Assembly (NCBI GenBank): GCA_020844525.1 | Contig: JAJGAH010000067.1 | Location: 1 to 9,467, forward strand | Direction of reading: 5' to 3' | Length of the DNA stretch: 9,467 bases | Source of the DNA: Eubacterium sp. | Lineage (GTDB): Bacteria; Bacillota; Clostridia; Lachnospirales; Lachnospiraceae | In this document: positions 1 through 7,188 of the stretch, piece after piece | Layout: every line of letters starts with the position of its first letter | Position numbering within the stretch: the stretch's first letter is position 1 | Translations under genes and position numbers: made by a program | The notes under the pieces: model-generated | The model's database searches: none | Seen by the model: only the letters and a program-made list of their open reading frames with translations | What the model was told of the DNA's origin: nothing

Positions 1-1453
1 AGATTGCCCGCAGACCATATCCTGCAAGTCCTCTGCCAAGACCTATAAACATATGGCCCGCAATACCTCCTGCGCCGATAATCACACCGGCATGCTGTAT
101 CGTATCATCCGGATAGTAAAGGCGGGCACCCACAATACCGACATCGCTCCGCATACAGATGTCCAGCATATCCTTCATGCTGTCCGTTCCGATCATTTCC
201 GTATCGTTGTTGAGCAGCCAGAGATATTCACCATGTGCATAACGGGCGCCGTAATTATTGATTGCAGAATAATTAAATGCTCCCTTCCAGGTGATTACCT
301 GCACATTTGGTCTGTGCTTCAGTACTTCATACAGATCAAAGATTTCTTTTCCCTGGCTGTTATTTTCTACAATAATCCACTCAAAATTCCTGTACCGCGA
401 CTGCTCCTCCACGGAACGGATGCATCGCTTCAGATCCTCCGGATGGTCCCTGTTCGGCACAATAATGGAGACCAGTGGCTGTTCCTTCCAGTGGTAGACT
501 GTCTGGTACACACCTAACACCTCTCCGATCACAGCCTCTGCAGGAACGCCGATTCGCTGATAATGTGCGGTTACCGCACGTGCGCCATTTTCAAAGGCAT
601 AGCGCTTATGCTCCGGGTCTGACGCGGTAGAGGCAGGGCTCTTGCGCCAGTGATAGAGGACCTTCGGAATATGGCAGATGTGCTCTGCCTGTTCAGTGTA
701 TCGCAGAATCAGATCCTGATCCTGCGCGCCATCATATGCAGAGCGGAACCCTCCGTAATTTTCGAAAAACTGCCTCCGGAATACAAAGAGATGACAGATA
801 TAATTCGTGCTGCACAAAAGATCCGGGTTGAAATCCGGTTTGAAATTCGGCTCAAAATAACGGTCTCCTTTGTAACTGATCTTGTCCTCATCCGAATACA
901 GAATCTCTATATCCGGATTCTTCTCCAGAGCAGCCATGCACTCGAAAAGCGCATCCGGTGCCAGCACATCGTCGTGGTCACAGAGTACGATAAAATCCCC
1001 TGCTGCCATGCTCAGGGCTTCATTGGTATTCCCGGAGATGCCCTTATTTTCCTCCAGGAAGGATACACGGATTCTTGAATCCTTCTGCATATACGCCGTC
1101 AGAATCGTATAGAGAGGACTGTCTTTCTGTTTTTCACCTTTCTGCAGGCTTCCATCCGCCAGGCACAGTTCCCAGTCCGAATATGTCTGCTTTTCAACAG
1201 AATCAATGAGTGCACGCAGAAACGTTTCCGGCGTACGGTACAACGGGACTACGATGCTGAATTTTACCGGATGTGTGAACCTGTATGCCCTCTGCCGTCT
1301 CAGTTCCTGGGTCCCTGGCGTATTACGGCGCCGGAAGGCCTTGTAATCATTTTCAGCGGTAAAATGCACCTGATACCAGTTTTTTACCTTGCGGCCGGTA
1401 TCCCGGACACCGTTTTTCTTAAGATATTGAAAGGCCTTTACTGCAAGATTCAT
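1..1453 (-). CDS. Tandem GT2 glycosyltransferase, C-terminus cut by window edge
   Basis: This is a probable cytoplasmic polysaccharide glycosyltransferase with two GT-A (family 2) domains; 484 codons are visible and the frame stays open to the left edge. After a basic helical N-terminus (about residues 1-60), the first GT2 domain begins with FSIVVPLYRT (65-74) and carries ADGS (99-102), GISGNTNEAL (138-147) and the DXD-like CDHDD (158-162). The second begins with VSIIVPNRDH (328-337) and has IIVENNS (360-366) and LNNDTEM (414-420). The start ATG at 1453 is preceded by AGGAG with an 8-nt spacer and overlaps the upstream stop as ATGA, so translation is probably coupled. The visible part closely matches the upstream 730-residue protein across both domains but lacks its beta-rich N-terminal module. 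By that comparison about 120 residues are missing at the C-terminus. Rhamnosyl transfer is plausible from the rfbC neighbour, but donor and acceptor cannot be read from sequence. Confidence 0.9.
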   Translation of the reverse strand, partial: MNLAVKAFQYLKKNGVRDTGRKVKNWYQVHFTAENDYKAFRRRNTPGTQELRRQRAYRFTHPVKFSIVVPLYRTPETFLRALIDSVEKQTYSDWELCLADGSLQKGEKQKDSPLYTILTAYMQKDSRIRVSFLEENKGISGNTNEALSMAAGDFIVLCDHDDVLAPDALFECMAALEKNPDIEILYSDEDKISYKGDRYFEPNFKPDFNPDLLCSTNYICHLFVFRRQFFENYGGFRSAYDGAQDQDLILRYTEQAEHICHIPKVLYHWRKSPASTASDPEHKRYAFENGARAVTAHYQRIGVPAEAVIGEVLGVYQTVYHWKEQPLVSIIVPNRDHPEDLKRCIRSVEEQSRYRNFEWIIVENNSQGKEIFDLYEVLKHRPNVQVITWKGAFNYSAINNYGARYAHGEYLWLLNNDTEMIGTDSMKDMLDICMRSDVGIVGARLYYPDDTIQHAGVIIGAGGIAGHMFIGLGRGLAGYGLRAI

Positions 1454-3642
1454 CTTCTGGTCTCCTGGCGCAGACGGAATGCACCGTCAGATAGTGAAAG
1501 GTTAGGATTATAATAGGGATCTCCTTTTACCAGAAATGCTTTCCAGGTTTTTTGAAACCGCTCAACCTCTGATTGAAATCTCTTTACCTTTTCTTTTGTA
1601 TCTTCAAGACCACGGGATTTCGATTCATAATGATAGAATTCAGATGCCGGTTCATAAACAATGCGCTTCCCGGCAGCGCCCACCTTCATACAGAAATCAA
1701 TATCGTTAAATGCCACCGCATACTCCTCCGTCAGACCACCGACAGCTTCGAAGACGTCCTTTTTGACCATCATACACGCTGCCGTCACAGCACTATAATC
1801 CTGCGTCACAATGGCACGTCTCATGTAACCGGGATCCTTCGCCGGGAGGTAGGTGAAGGCATGGCCGGCAACGCCTCCTAATCCGATAATGACACCGGCA
1901 TGCTGAATGGTGTTGTCCGGATACAGCAGCCTCGCGCCGACAATACCGACATCCTCTCTCTGACAGAGACCGGCCATTGCCTTCAGACTCTCTGGGCGAA
2001 TCATCTCAGTATCGTTATTGAGCAGTAGCAAAAGCTCTCCCTTCGCCTGCTTTGCGCCAAAATTATTGATTTTGGAATAGTTAAATTCACCTTTCCAGTT
2101 AAGAACTGTAACATTGTCCCGTTCCCGGATGGAATTGTAATACCGGAAGGTTTCTTCCTCGGTGCTGTTATTCTCCACGATAATCCATTCATAATTCCGG
2201 TATATGGATTTCTGGTCTACAGAATCCATACATTTTTTCAGATCTTCTATATGATCTTTGTTGGGAACAATAATGGAAATCAATGGTTTCCTGGGCCAGG
2301 TATAGGTCGTGTGATATGTTCCAAACATGGGCCCGTTTTCGGCGTATGCGGGGATCCCAATCCGCCGATAGTGTTCCTCAACAGCCTTTTTACCGTTTTC
2401 AAAGGCATAAGACTTGGATTCCGGATTCTCAGAAGTAGATCCCGGATGGCTGCGCCAATGGTACAGAACCTTCGGAATATGGCTGATTTTCCGCGCCCTT
2501 TCCGTATAACGCAAAATCAGATCATAATCCTGTGCGCCATCAAATTCGGACCGGAATCCTCCATACTTAAGATAAAAATTCCTGGGAAACAGAAAAAGGT
2601 GGCAGATATAATTCATGCTGCACAATAGATCCGGATTGAAATCCGGCTTGAAATTCGGGCAAAAAAGTTTTCTGGAATCCATGGAAATCTTGTCTTCATC
2701 TGTATATACAAGATCCACCTCCCGATCCTGAAGCGCTTTTACCAGCTCGAACAGGGCGTTTGGTGGTACTACATCATCATGATCACATAAAAGGATGTAA
2801 TCTCCATCTGCCATCTTCAATGCTTCATTTGTGTTGCCTGAAATCCCCTCATTTTCTTCCAGCTTCTTGTAACAGATCCTGCGATCCATGGAAACGTATC
2901 GTTTTACTATTGATTCAACAGTATGATCTTTACCGCTCCCGTCCGCTATGCAGAGTTGCCACCTGGAATAGGTCTGTTTTCGGATCGAGCGCAGCAGCTC
3001 CTTCAGAAATTTCTGATTGGTCCTATAGGCAGGAATAACAATGCTGATCTTAGGCATATAAGAAAAATGATAATTCCGCTGCTTTACCAATTCTTTCGAA
3101 GTTGGCTTATGCCTTTTCACCCACTTTTCATACTCCGAGGCTTCATCGAGATTATTCAGCCGTTTATAATAAAGACGGGCAAGTTTTTCGGGGCCAAATT
3201 GCAGAAGATATTGAAAATCATCACGGATCATTAACCCATTCAGATGGTGCATCATATCCCATACACCCTTAAAATGCCGGCCGTTCTGACGACTGAGCAT
3301 GCTCACGGTGTTGAAATCCACAGGATAGGGCTCTGATTGTTTCCCATCTGAGGATTGGAAATAAATAATATACTTATTTTCACCTGAATTTCCCGAAAAA
3401 CGGATCTGAAATCCAAGCATTTCTTCAGTAACAACACCGTCAAGTGCAAGGATCACATCTGACCGATACTGTCTCGTAAGTTCCGCAGATACACGCGCAC
3501 CATTTTTTCTCGTGACATAAATCTTTGTGGATTTGAGATTGGTCGATTTGTCCGCTTTTTCTTCTACTTGTGCGGCCCATCCCTGGACAGTCAGTGTCTC
3601 ACCTTCTATCTGAATTTCATCGATGTTGTATTTGATCGTCAT
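1450..3642 (-). CDS. 730-aa glycosyltransferase with beta-sandwich N-terminus and two GT2 domains
   Basis: This is a multidomain cytoplasmic glycosyltransferase for chain assembly. Residues 1-110 look like a beta-sandwich module (YNIDEIQIEG, then LTVQGWA around 17-23, later IIYFQSSDG). Such modules recur at the ends of glycosyltransferases in Firmicute polysaccharide loci and have no known role that I can assign. Residues 111-195 are mostly helical. GT2 domain one starts at ISIVIPAYRT (199-208), with ADGSG (233-237), GISGNTNEAL (266-275), CDHDD (286-290) and TDEDK (314-318). GT2 domain two starts at ISIIVPNKDH (455-464), with LNNDTEM (541-547), IQHAGVIIG (579-587), NDIDF (646-650) and HYESKSRG (671-678). 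An in-frame ATG at 3690 would give 746 residues, but I prefer the ATG at 3642. It overlaps the upstream TGA by 4 bp, has AAAGGA upstream, and starts exactly where the beta-domain pattern begins. The next gene is a close tandem paralogue. Two catalytic domains suggest two linkages or alternating addition, which is inference. Confidence 0.92.
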   Translation of the reverse strand: MTIKYNIDEIQIEGETLTVQGWAAQVEEKADKSTNLKSTKIYVTRKNGARVSAELTRQYRSDVILALDGVVTEEMLGFQIRFSGNSGENKYIIYFQSSDGKQSEPYPVDFNTVSMLSRQNGRHFKGVWDMMHHLNGLMIRDDFQYLLQFGPEKLARLYYKRLNNLDEASEYEKWVKRHKPTSKELVKQRNYHFSYMPKISIVIPAYRTNQKFLKELLRSIRKQTYSRWQLCIADGSGKDHTVESIVKRYVSMDRRICYKKLEENEGISGNTNEALKMADGDYILLCDHDDVVPPNALFELVKALQDREVDLVYTDEDKISMDSRKLFCPNFKPDFNPDLLCSMNYICHLFLFPRNFYLKYGGFRSEFDGAQDYDLILRYTERARKISHIPKVLYHWRSHPGSTSENPESKSYAFENGKKAVEEHYRRIGIPAYAENGPMFGTYHTTYTWPRKPLISIIVPNKDHIEDLKKCMDSVDQKSIYRNYEWIIVENNSTEEETFRYYNSIRERDNVTVLNWKGEFNYSKINNFGAKQAKGELLLLLNNDTEMIRPESLKAMAGLCQREDVGIVGARLLYPDNTIQHAGVIIGLGGVAGHAFTYLPAKDPGYMRRAIVTQDYSAVTAACMMVKKDVFEAVGGLTEEYAVAFNDIDFCMKVGAAGKRIVYEPASEFYHYESKSRGLEDTKEKVKRFQSEVERFQKTWKAFLVKGDPYYNPNLSLSDGAFRLRQETRR
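1462..1466 (-). promoter_or_regulatory. Ribosome binding site of the second tandem GT2 gene
   Basis: AGGAG lies 8 nt before the ATG at 1453, inside the last codons of the upstream glycosyltransferase. It fixes the start of the edge-truncated gene and, with the ATGA overlap, points to coupled translation. Confidence 0.8.
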
Positions 3643-5750
3643 TTGAAAGCATGTTCCTTTCGATTTTTCATCCGAAGCCGGAAGCTGCATAAGCTCCGCA
3701 TGATTCCGGTATCACGTGTTTGTCTCTGTTTCTGGTAATCAGCTAATGGCTGTAGATAATCAGGTCTTTCCTCCTGAAAGCACAAATCCAGCATCAATGT
3801 ATAGTCAGAATACCGATTTGCCTGTGTTCTATCAGATCGGCAGATTACGACATATGGATCCTCGATACTGAAAAAAACATCAAGAATATTCTGAGCATGA
3901 CCAGATGAAATCTGTCCAATCTTTATCTCATTGGTTTTAATGTCCTGAAGGACCGGGACGCCATTCGTCCGAATCAGAACAGGTGGCTTGCCATCAATAC
4001 ATAACTGATTAATCCGCAGGATCCCCGGATAGTCTCCTGGATCCAAACGGACATATTTAACCGTTCCGGGAAGTGTTATCTCCATAGAAATCCTTCCATC
4101 TTCCATTGGATACTCTTCCGAATTGTCTTCTGAAAATGCTGCATCTCCACTATTGGAAAAATACACACGCAAATTCCGTACAGGTTCAGGATTGCTTTCC
4201 TGCGTTGCAGCATTTGATTCTTTCAGCAAATCTCTGACAGGTACCATGTCCCGCGTAATCCACCTTTGGAAAGAATCCTCCATACTGGCAAAATACTCTC
4301 TTTTTTTAACATCAATTCCAATTTTTTTATAGATTCTCTCCTGATCCAGACCTTTTCTGATATCCCGGCCTCTCAGATAATAGAACAGTATGCGATATCT
4401 GAGAAAATCTGAAGGGACCGGGAACTCAAAAGTCCATTCATAATCTATCAATGTATTCCCATTCTCAGAACGGATCACATTAGCCGGTATGAGATCAAGA
4501 TCAGAGATTGGGAGAGTTCTCAGAGAACCATTCTTCCATGCATCTGGTAAATCTCCAAAAATCTCTGTATATTCATCTGTCTCTGTAAAGGGAACCTCCA
4601 GCTGTTTTGGAACCACCATTTCCATATAGTCAGATAGTGCCTTCTCACAGGCATCCGGACCCTGTTCTAAAAGAATCCGGTCCAGATAAGTCTCGTAAGT
4701 CTCTCCCTGCAGATATGCAAACCTTACAGAACAGCGGTTATCCGTCTGTTCGCATCGGTTGATCAGAAGCCGTCCGTTATACATTTCCGAGAGCTTTCCG
4801 TATAAGGTGAATATTCTTTGGACGTGTGCCTGTCCTTCTTCCGTCAGTGCAGTTTTTTCTACGTAACGTTCTGTCTGTGCAGAATCTGTCAGCTTCACTT
4901 TCTGCTGCATGGAATCAGAAAAATTTTCCTGACAAACAGATGTATAGAGTGCATATTCAGCTGCCCGTTCATTCGAAAATTTTGCATACAGAAGCCCTGC
5001 GCGGCTTTCCTGCGTCCGGGTGAGAAGCAGAAGCACAGCTTCTCTGCCATTTTTAATCCCTGAATATGAATCTTGAGAATGCCGTTCTGACAGCCACCTC
5101 TCACTGCTGATCTCTAGAGGATAATCCGCATCCGGTGAGACATAATACACGGATTCCTTTAATCCGAAGTGCCTGATCCAGGACGTCAGAGCACGATATT
5201 CCCGGATATCCTGCAGCAGAATAAGCATGCTGCCGGTCTGATTCAGCAGTGAAAGCAGTAAACGGAAAATCTCAGCACAGGACGATGCCCCCTGACAGAT
5301 TCTGTCCGCATTCTGCATCGGGCCGATACAGGTAATGAAATCAAACCCGGAACCAGATCTGTCCCGATCAGCACGAATTTCTTCGCAGAATGCATAAAAA
5401 TCCCCCGAATAAAGAGACAGATTTTCCCTTCCTGCGTTCTTGCGGGCAATGATTCTGCATCGTTTTGCAGAGGTGTCCCAGACCGTTACATGCCTCCCGC
5501 GCGCTGCAAGAACGCCGGTTATTGCACCATATCCCCCGCCAGCCTCAAGAATGGATGCATCCGATGGGATTGCAAAAGCACGCACCAGATTTGCCCGGAG
5601 CCGGTCAAGCTCTATTTCCATTTCATTACTCTGCCCAGGATCACAAGCCGCAGCACCTTCTGATGCGTATCGTTCTGCATCTGAAGGAACCGTTTTCAAT
5701 GGCTCAAGAATATGTACTTGTATATTCTCTGACTGACTGTTCATATCCAT
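3639..5750 (-). CDS. Methyltransferase / kinase-like fusion with beta-rich C-terminus (WbdD-like architecture)
   Basis: This is a 703-residue multidomain protein. The N-terminal part is a class I SAM-dependent methyltransferase: motif I ILEAGGGYGAIT (67-78), the acidic end of strand 2 in VTVWD (88-92), and a strand-4-like FDFITCIGP (136-144). The middle resembles the N- and C-lobes of aminoglycoside-phosphotransferase or lipopolysaccharide-kinase folds. It has VEKTAL (297-302) with a beta-3-type Lys299, a hinge-like FAYLQGETY (344-352), a catalytic-loop-like DLIPANVI with Asp419 and Asn424 five apart, and LIDYEW (434-439) with Asp436 as the likely metal ligand. The usual catalytic-loop His is absent (SDLD at 416-419). 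Residues about 525-660 are beta-rich (VRLDPGDYPGILRI, 567-580), followed by a basic tail. Methyltransferase plus kinase is the layout of WbdD, which caps O8/O9a chains; that homology is judged from motifs only. It starts 3 bp after the ATPase stop and overlaps the next gene by 4 bp. It may cap the exported glycan, or the kinase part may be a non-catalytic scaffold. A second in-frame ATG lies at 5744. Confidence 0.8.
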   Translation of the reverse strand: MDMNSQSENIQVHILEPLKTVPSDAERYASEGAAACDPGQSNEMEIELDRLRANLVRAFAIPSDASILEAGGGYGAITGVLAARGRHVTVWDTSAKRCRIIARKNAGRENLSLYSGDFYAFCEEIRADRDRSGSGFDFITCIGPMQNADRICQGASSCAEIFRLLLSLLNQTGSMLILLQDIREYRALTSWIRHFGLKESVYYVSPDADYPLEISSERWLSERHSQDSYSGIKNGREAVLLLLTRTQESRAGLLYAKFSNERAAEYALYTSVCQENFSDSMQQKVKLTDSAQTERYVEKTALTEEGQAHVQRIFTLYGKLSEMYNGRLLINRCEQTDNRCSVRFAYLQGETYETYLDRILLEQGPDACEKALSDYMEMVVPKQLEVPFTETDEYTEIFGDLPDAWKNGSLRTLPISDLDLIPANVIRSENGNTLIDYEWTFEFPVPSDFLRYRILFYYLRGRDIRKGLDQERIYKKIGIDVKKREYFASMEDSFQRWITRDMVPVRDLLKESNAATQESNPEPVRNLRVYFSNSGDAAFSEDNSEEYPMEDGRISMEITLPGTVKYVRLDPGDYPGILRINQLCIDGKPPVLIRTNGVPVLQDIKTNEIKIGQISSGHAQNILDVFFSIEDPYVVICRSDRTQANRYSDYTLMLDLCFQEERPDYLQPLADYQKQRQTRDTGIMRSLCSFRLRMKNRKEHAFK
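3655..3660 (-). promoter_or_regulatory. Ribosome binding site supporting the 3642 start
   Basis: AAAGGA lies 12 nt before the ATG at 3642, within the end of the methyltransferase/kinase-like gene. The spacing is long, but no comparable site serves the alternative in-frame ATG at 3690. Together with the 4-bp stop/start overlap it favours the shorter, 730-residue product. Confidence 0.6.
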
Positions 5751-5753
5751 GGG

Positions 5754-7160
5754 TTATTCTGATACCTTCACAACATGCGTATCTGAATTCATATCAAAAA
5801 ATCCGACCGTATTCTTGTCGGAGATAACCGTTACATTGATCACATCATAGAGACGATGGTATACTACGAAGCTTCCGTTTTCATATCCTGTACAGCTGAT
5901 CGACAGAAGATATTCCCCGCCCTGCAGGTTCATTTCCTGCTCAAAAGATGCCACATAGATATCACCCTTCTGTACGGTTCCGATATCCTGATGCTCGTAC
6001 ATGGTATTCGTCCCGGTAATGGCAACTCCCTGCAGATTCTTGAAAGAGAAGGTGAAAATCGGGCTCTGGAGCTGTGTATTAAACTGCACCTTGCTCCTGA
6101 TGGTGAAACGGGTGCCCTTGATAATCGAAGAGGTAAGCTGCCCCTGATCATCTACGATACCGTAGTCAATAATGTTTGCACTTCCATCACCATATTCATT
6201 GACATTCGGATTGATCAGGAAATGGTCCATCCATCTCGAAGACCCGGATTTACTCCTTCTGTGGTTTCCCATTTCCCCCCGAAGTACTGCAGCACTCCCA
6301 TCATCCCCGGCAGAGCCTGCTGCCGGCCGGCTGTCTGCTGTATTTCCTCCAGCGGTCAGCGACTGACTGCTTACTGTGCTGTGGATGCCGGCAGTCCCAT
6401 TCTGGATTGCCGAGACATCCACCTGATTGACCAGTAACTTCTTATAGAGGTCAATCATATCCTTTGGTGTTCCCTCTGCAAGCTTGACTCCCTTATTCAG
6501 GAGTACGACTCTGTCACAATATCTGGAAATACTGCCCAGATCATGGCTGACAAACAAGATCGTCTTGCCCTGCTCCTTGAAATCCTCAAATTTCTTGTAG
6601 CACTTGGCTTGAAAGAAGACATCTCCCACGGAAAGCGCCTCATCCACAATCAATATCTCCGGATCGATATTGATTGCCACCGCAAAAGCCAGACGGACAA
6701 ACATACCGCTGGAATAGGTCTTCACCGGCTGGTAGACAAAGTCTCCGATATCTGCAAACTGCAGGATACTATTCATTCTCTGATCTATCTCTGCCTTGGA
6801 GAACCCGATCATGGTACCATTGAGGTAAATATTCTCAATACCGGTATATTCCATGTTGAAACCGGCGCCCAGCTCCAGAAGTGCAGAGATCCTTCCATCA
6901 ATCACGACCTCACCTTCTGTGGGATTCAGCACGCCTGTGATGATCTTGAGGATTGTGGATTTTCCTGCGCCGTTGGTTCCAATCAGTCCAACGGTTTCCC
7001 CCTTTCTGACATTAAAGCTCATATGATGCAGGGCATAATGCTCACGGTACAGCTTCTTTCTTGTAAGGCCCAGAGCATCACGGAATCTGTAGGATGGCTT
7101 GTCATATAGTTTATACATCTTGCTGACATCCTTCACCTGGATGGCATATTTTTCACTCAT
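5754..7160 (-). CDS. wzt: Polysaccharide ABC exporter ATPase with C-terminal sugar-binding-type domain (Wzt-like)
   Basis: This is the ATPase of an ABC exporter that moves a lipid-linked polysaccharide across the cytoplasmic membrane with the adjacent permease. The nucleotide-binding domain (1 to about 245) has Walker A GTNGAGKST (61-69), signature YSSGM (149-153), Walker B ILIVDE (169-174) and the switch His206 in FVSHD. LLELGAGF (94-101) is typical of the Wzt/TagH group. Residues about 245-310 form a Gly/Ser/Ala-rich linker. Residues about 312-468 follow the Wzt C-terminal pattern (NEYGDGSANI, IIKGTRF, ITGTNTMYEH at 381-390), the domain that binds the chain end in O8/O9a exporters. At 468 residues it is much longer than the roughly 250 of a bare ATPase and in the range of extended Wzt proteins. 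AAAGGA lies 13 nt before the ATG, a long spacing, but the N-terminus MSEKYAIQV fits the family. It lies 28 bp after the permease stop and 3 bp before the methyltransferase/kinase gene. Confidence 0.94.
   Translation of the reverse strand: MSEKYAIQVKDVSKMYKLYDKPSYRFRDALGLTRKKLYREHYALHHMSFNVRKGETVGLIGTNGAGKSTILKIITGVLNPTEGEVVIDGRISALLELGAGFNMEYTGIENIYLNGTMIGFSKAEIDQRMNSILQFADIGDFVYQPVKTYSSGMFVRLAFAVAINIDPEILIVDEALSVGDVFFQAKCYKKFEDFKEQGKTILFVSHDLGSISRYCDRVVLLNKGVKLAEGTPKDMIDLYKKLLVNQVDVSAIQNGTAGIHSTVSSQSLTAGGNTADSRPAAGSAGDDGSAAVLRGEMGNHRRSKSGSSRWMDHFLINPNVNEYGDGSANIIDYGIVDDQGQLTSSIIKGTRFTIRSKVQFNTQLQSPIFTFSFKNLQGVAITGTNTMYEHQDIGTVQKGDIYVASFEQEMNLQGGEYLLSISCTGYENGSFVVYHRLYDVINVTVISDKNTVGFFDMNSDTHVVKVSE
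5765..5769 (-). promoter_or_regulatory. Weak, distant ribosome binding site of the methyltransferase/kinase-like gene
   Basis: The only purine-rich match upstream of the ATG at 5750 is GAAGG, 14 nt away and inside the ATPase gene. With only CCC between the upstream TAA and this ATG, initiation may depend mainly on ribosomes that have just finished the ATPase. Confidence 0.35.
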
Positions 7161-7188
7161 TCCAGCTTAATTTTCCTTTCCCAAAATG

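Noticed and set aside
53..517. Plus-strand open frame of 154 codons at the left edge
   Set aside because: It lies fully opposite the edge-truncated glycosyltransferase, whose motifs are unmistakable. The plus-strand product shows no recognisable family pattern.
820..2660. DNA direct repeats between the two glycosyltransferase genes
   Set aside because: Short similar DNA blocks follow conserved protein motifs and differ mainly at third positions. They reflect old gene duplication rather than a mobile or phase-variable repeat.
3643..3690. Upstream ATG giving a 746-residue glycosyltransferase
   Set aside because: It would overlap the preceding gene by 52 bp without a clear ribosome binding site. 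The ATG at 3642 has AAAGGA, an ATGA overlap and a better domain boundary.
5856..6437. Plus-strand open frame of 193 codons
   Set aside because: It lies opposite the C-terminal part of the exporter ATPase, and its Cys- and Ile-rich product has no domain pattern. It is a shadow of the minus-strand gene.
6543..7109. Plus-strand open frame of 188 codons
   Set aside because: It is the antisense of the ATPase core including Walker A and the signature motif; conserved coding on the minus strand explains the open frame.
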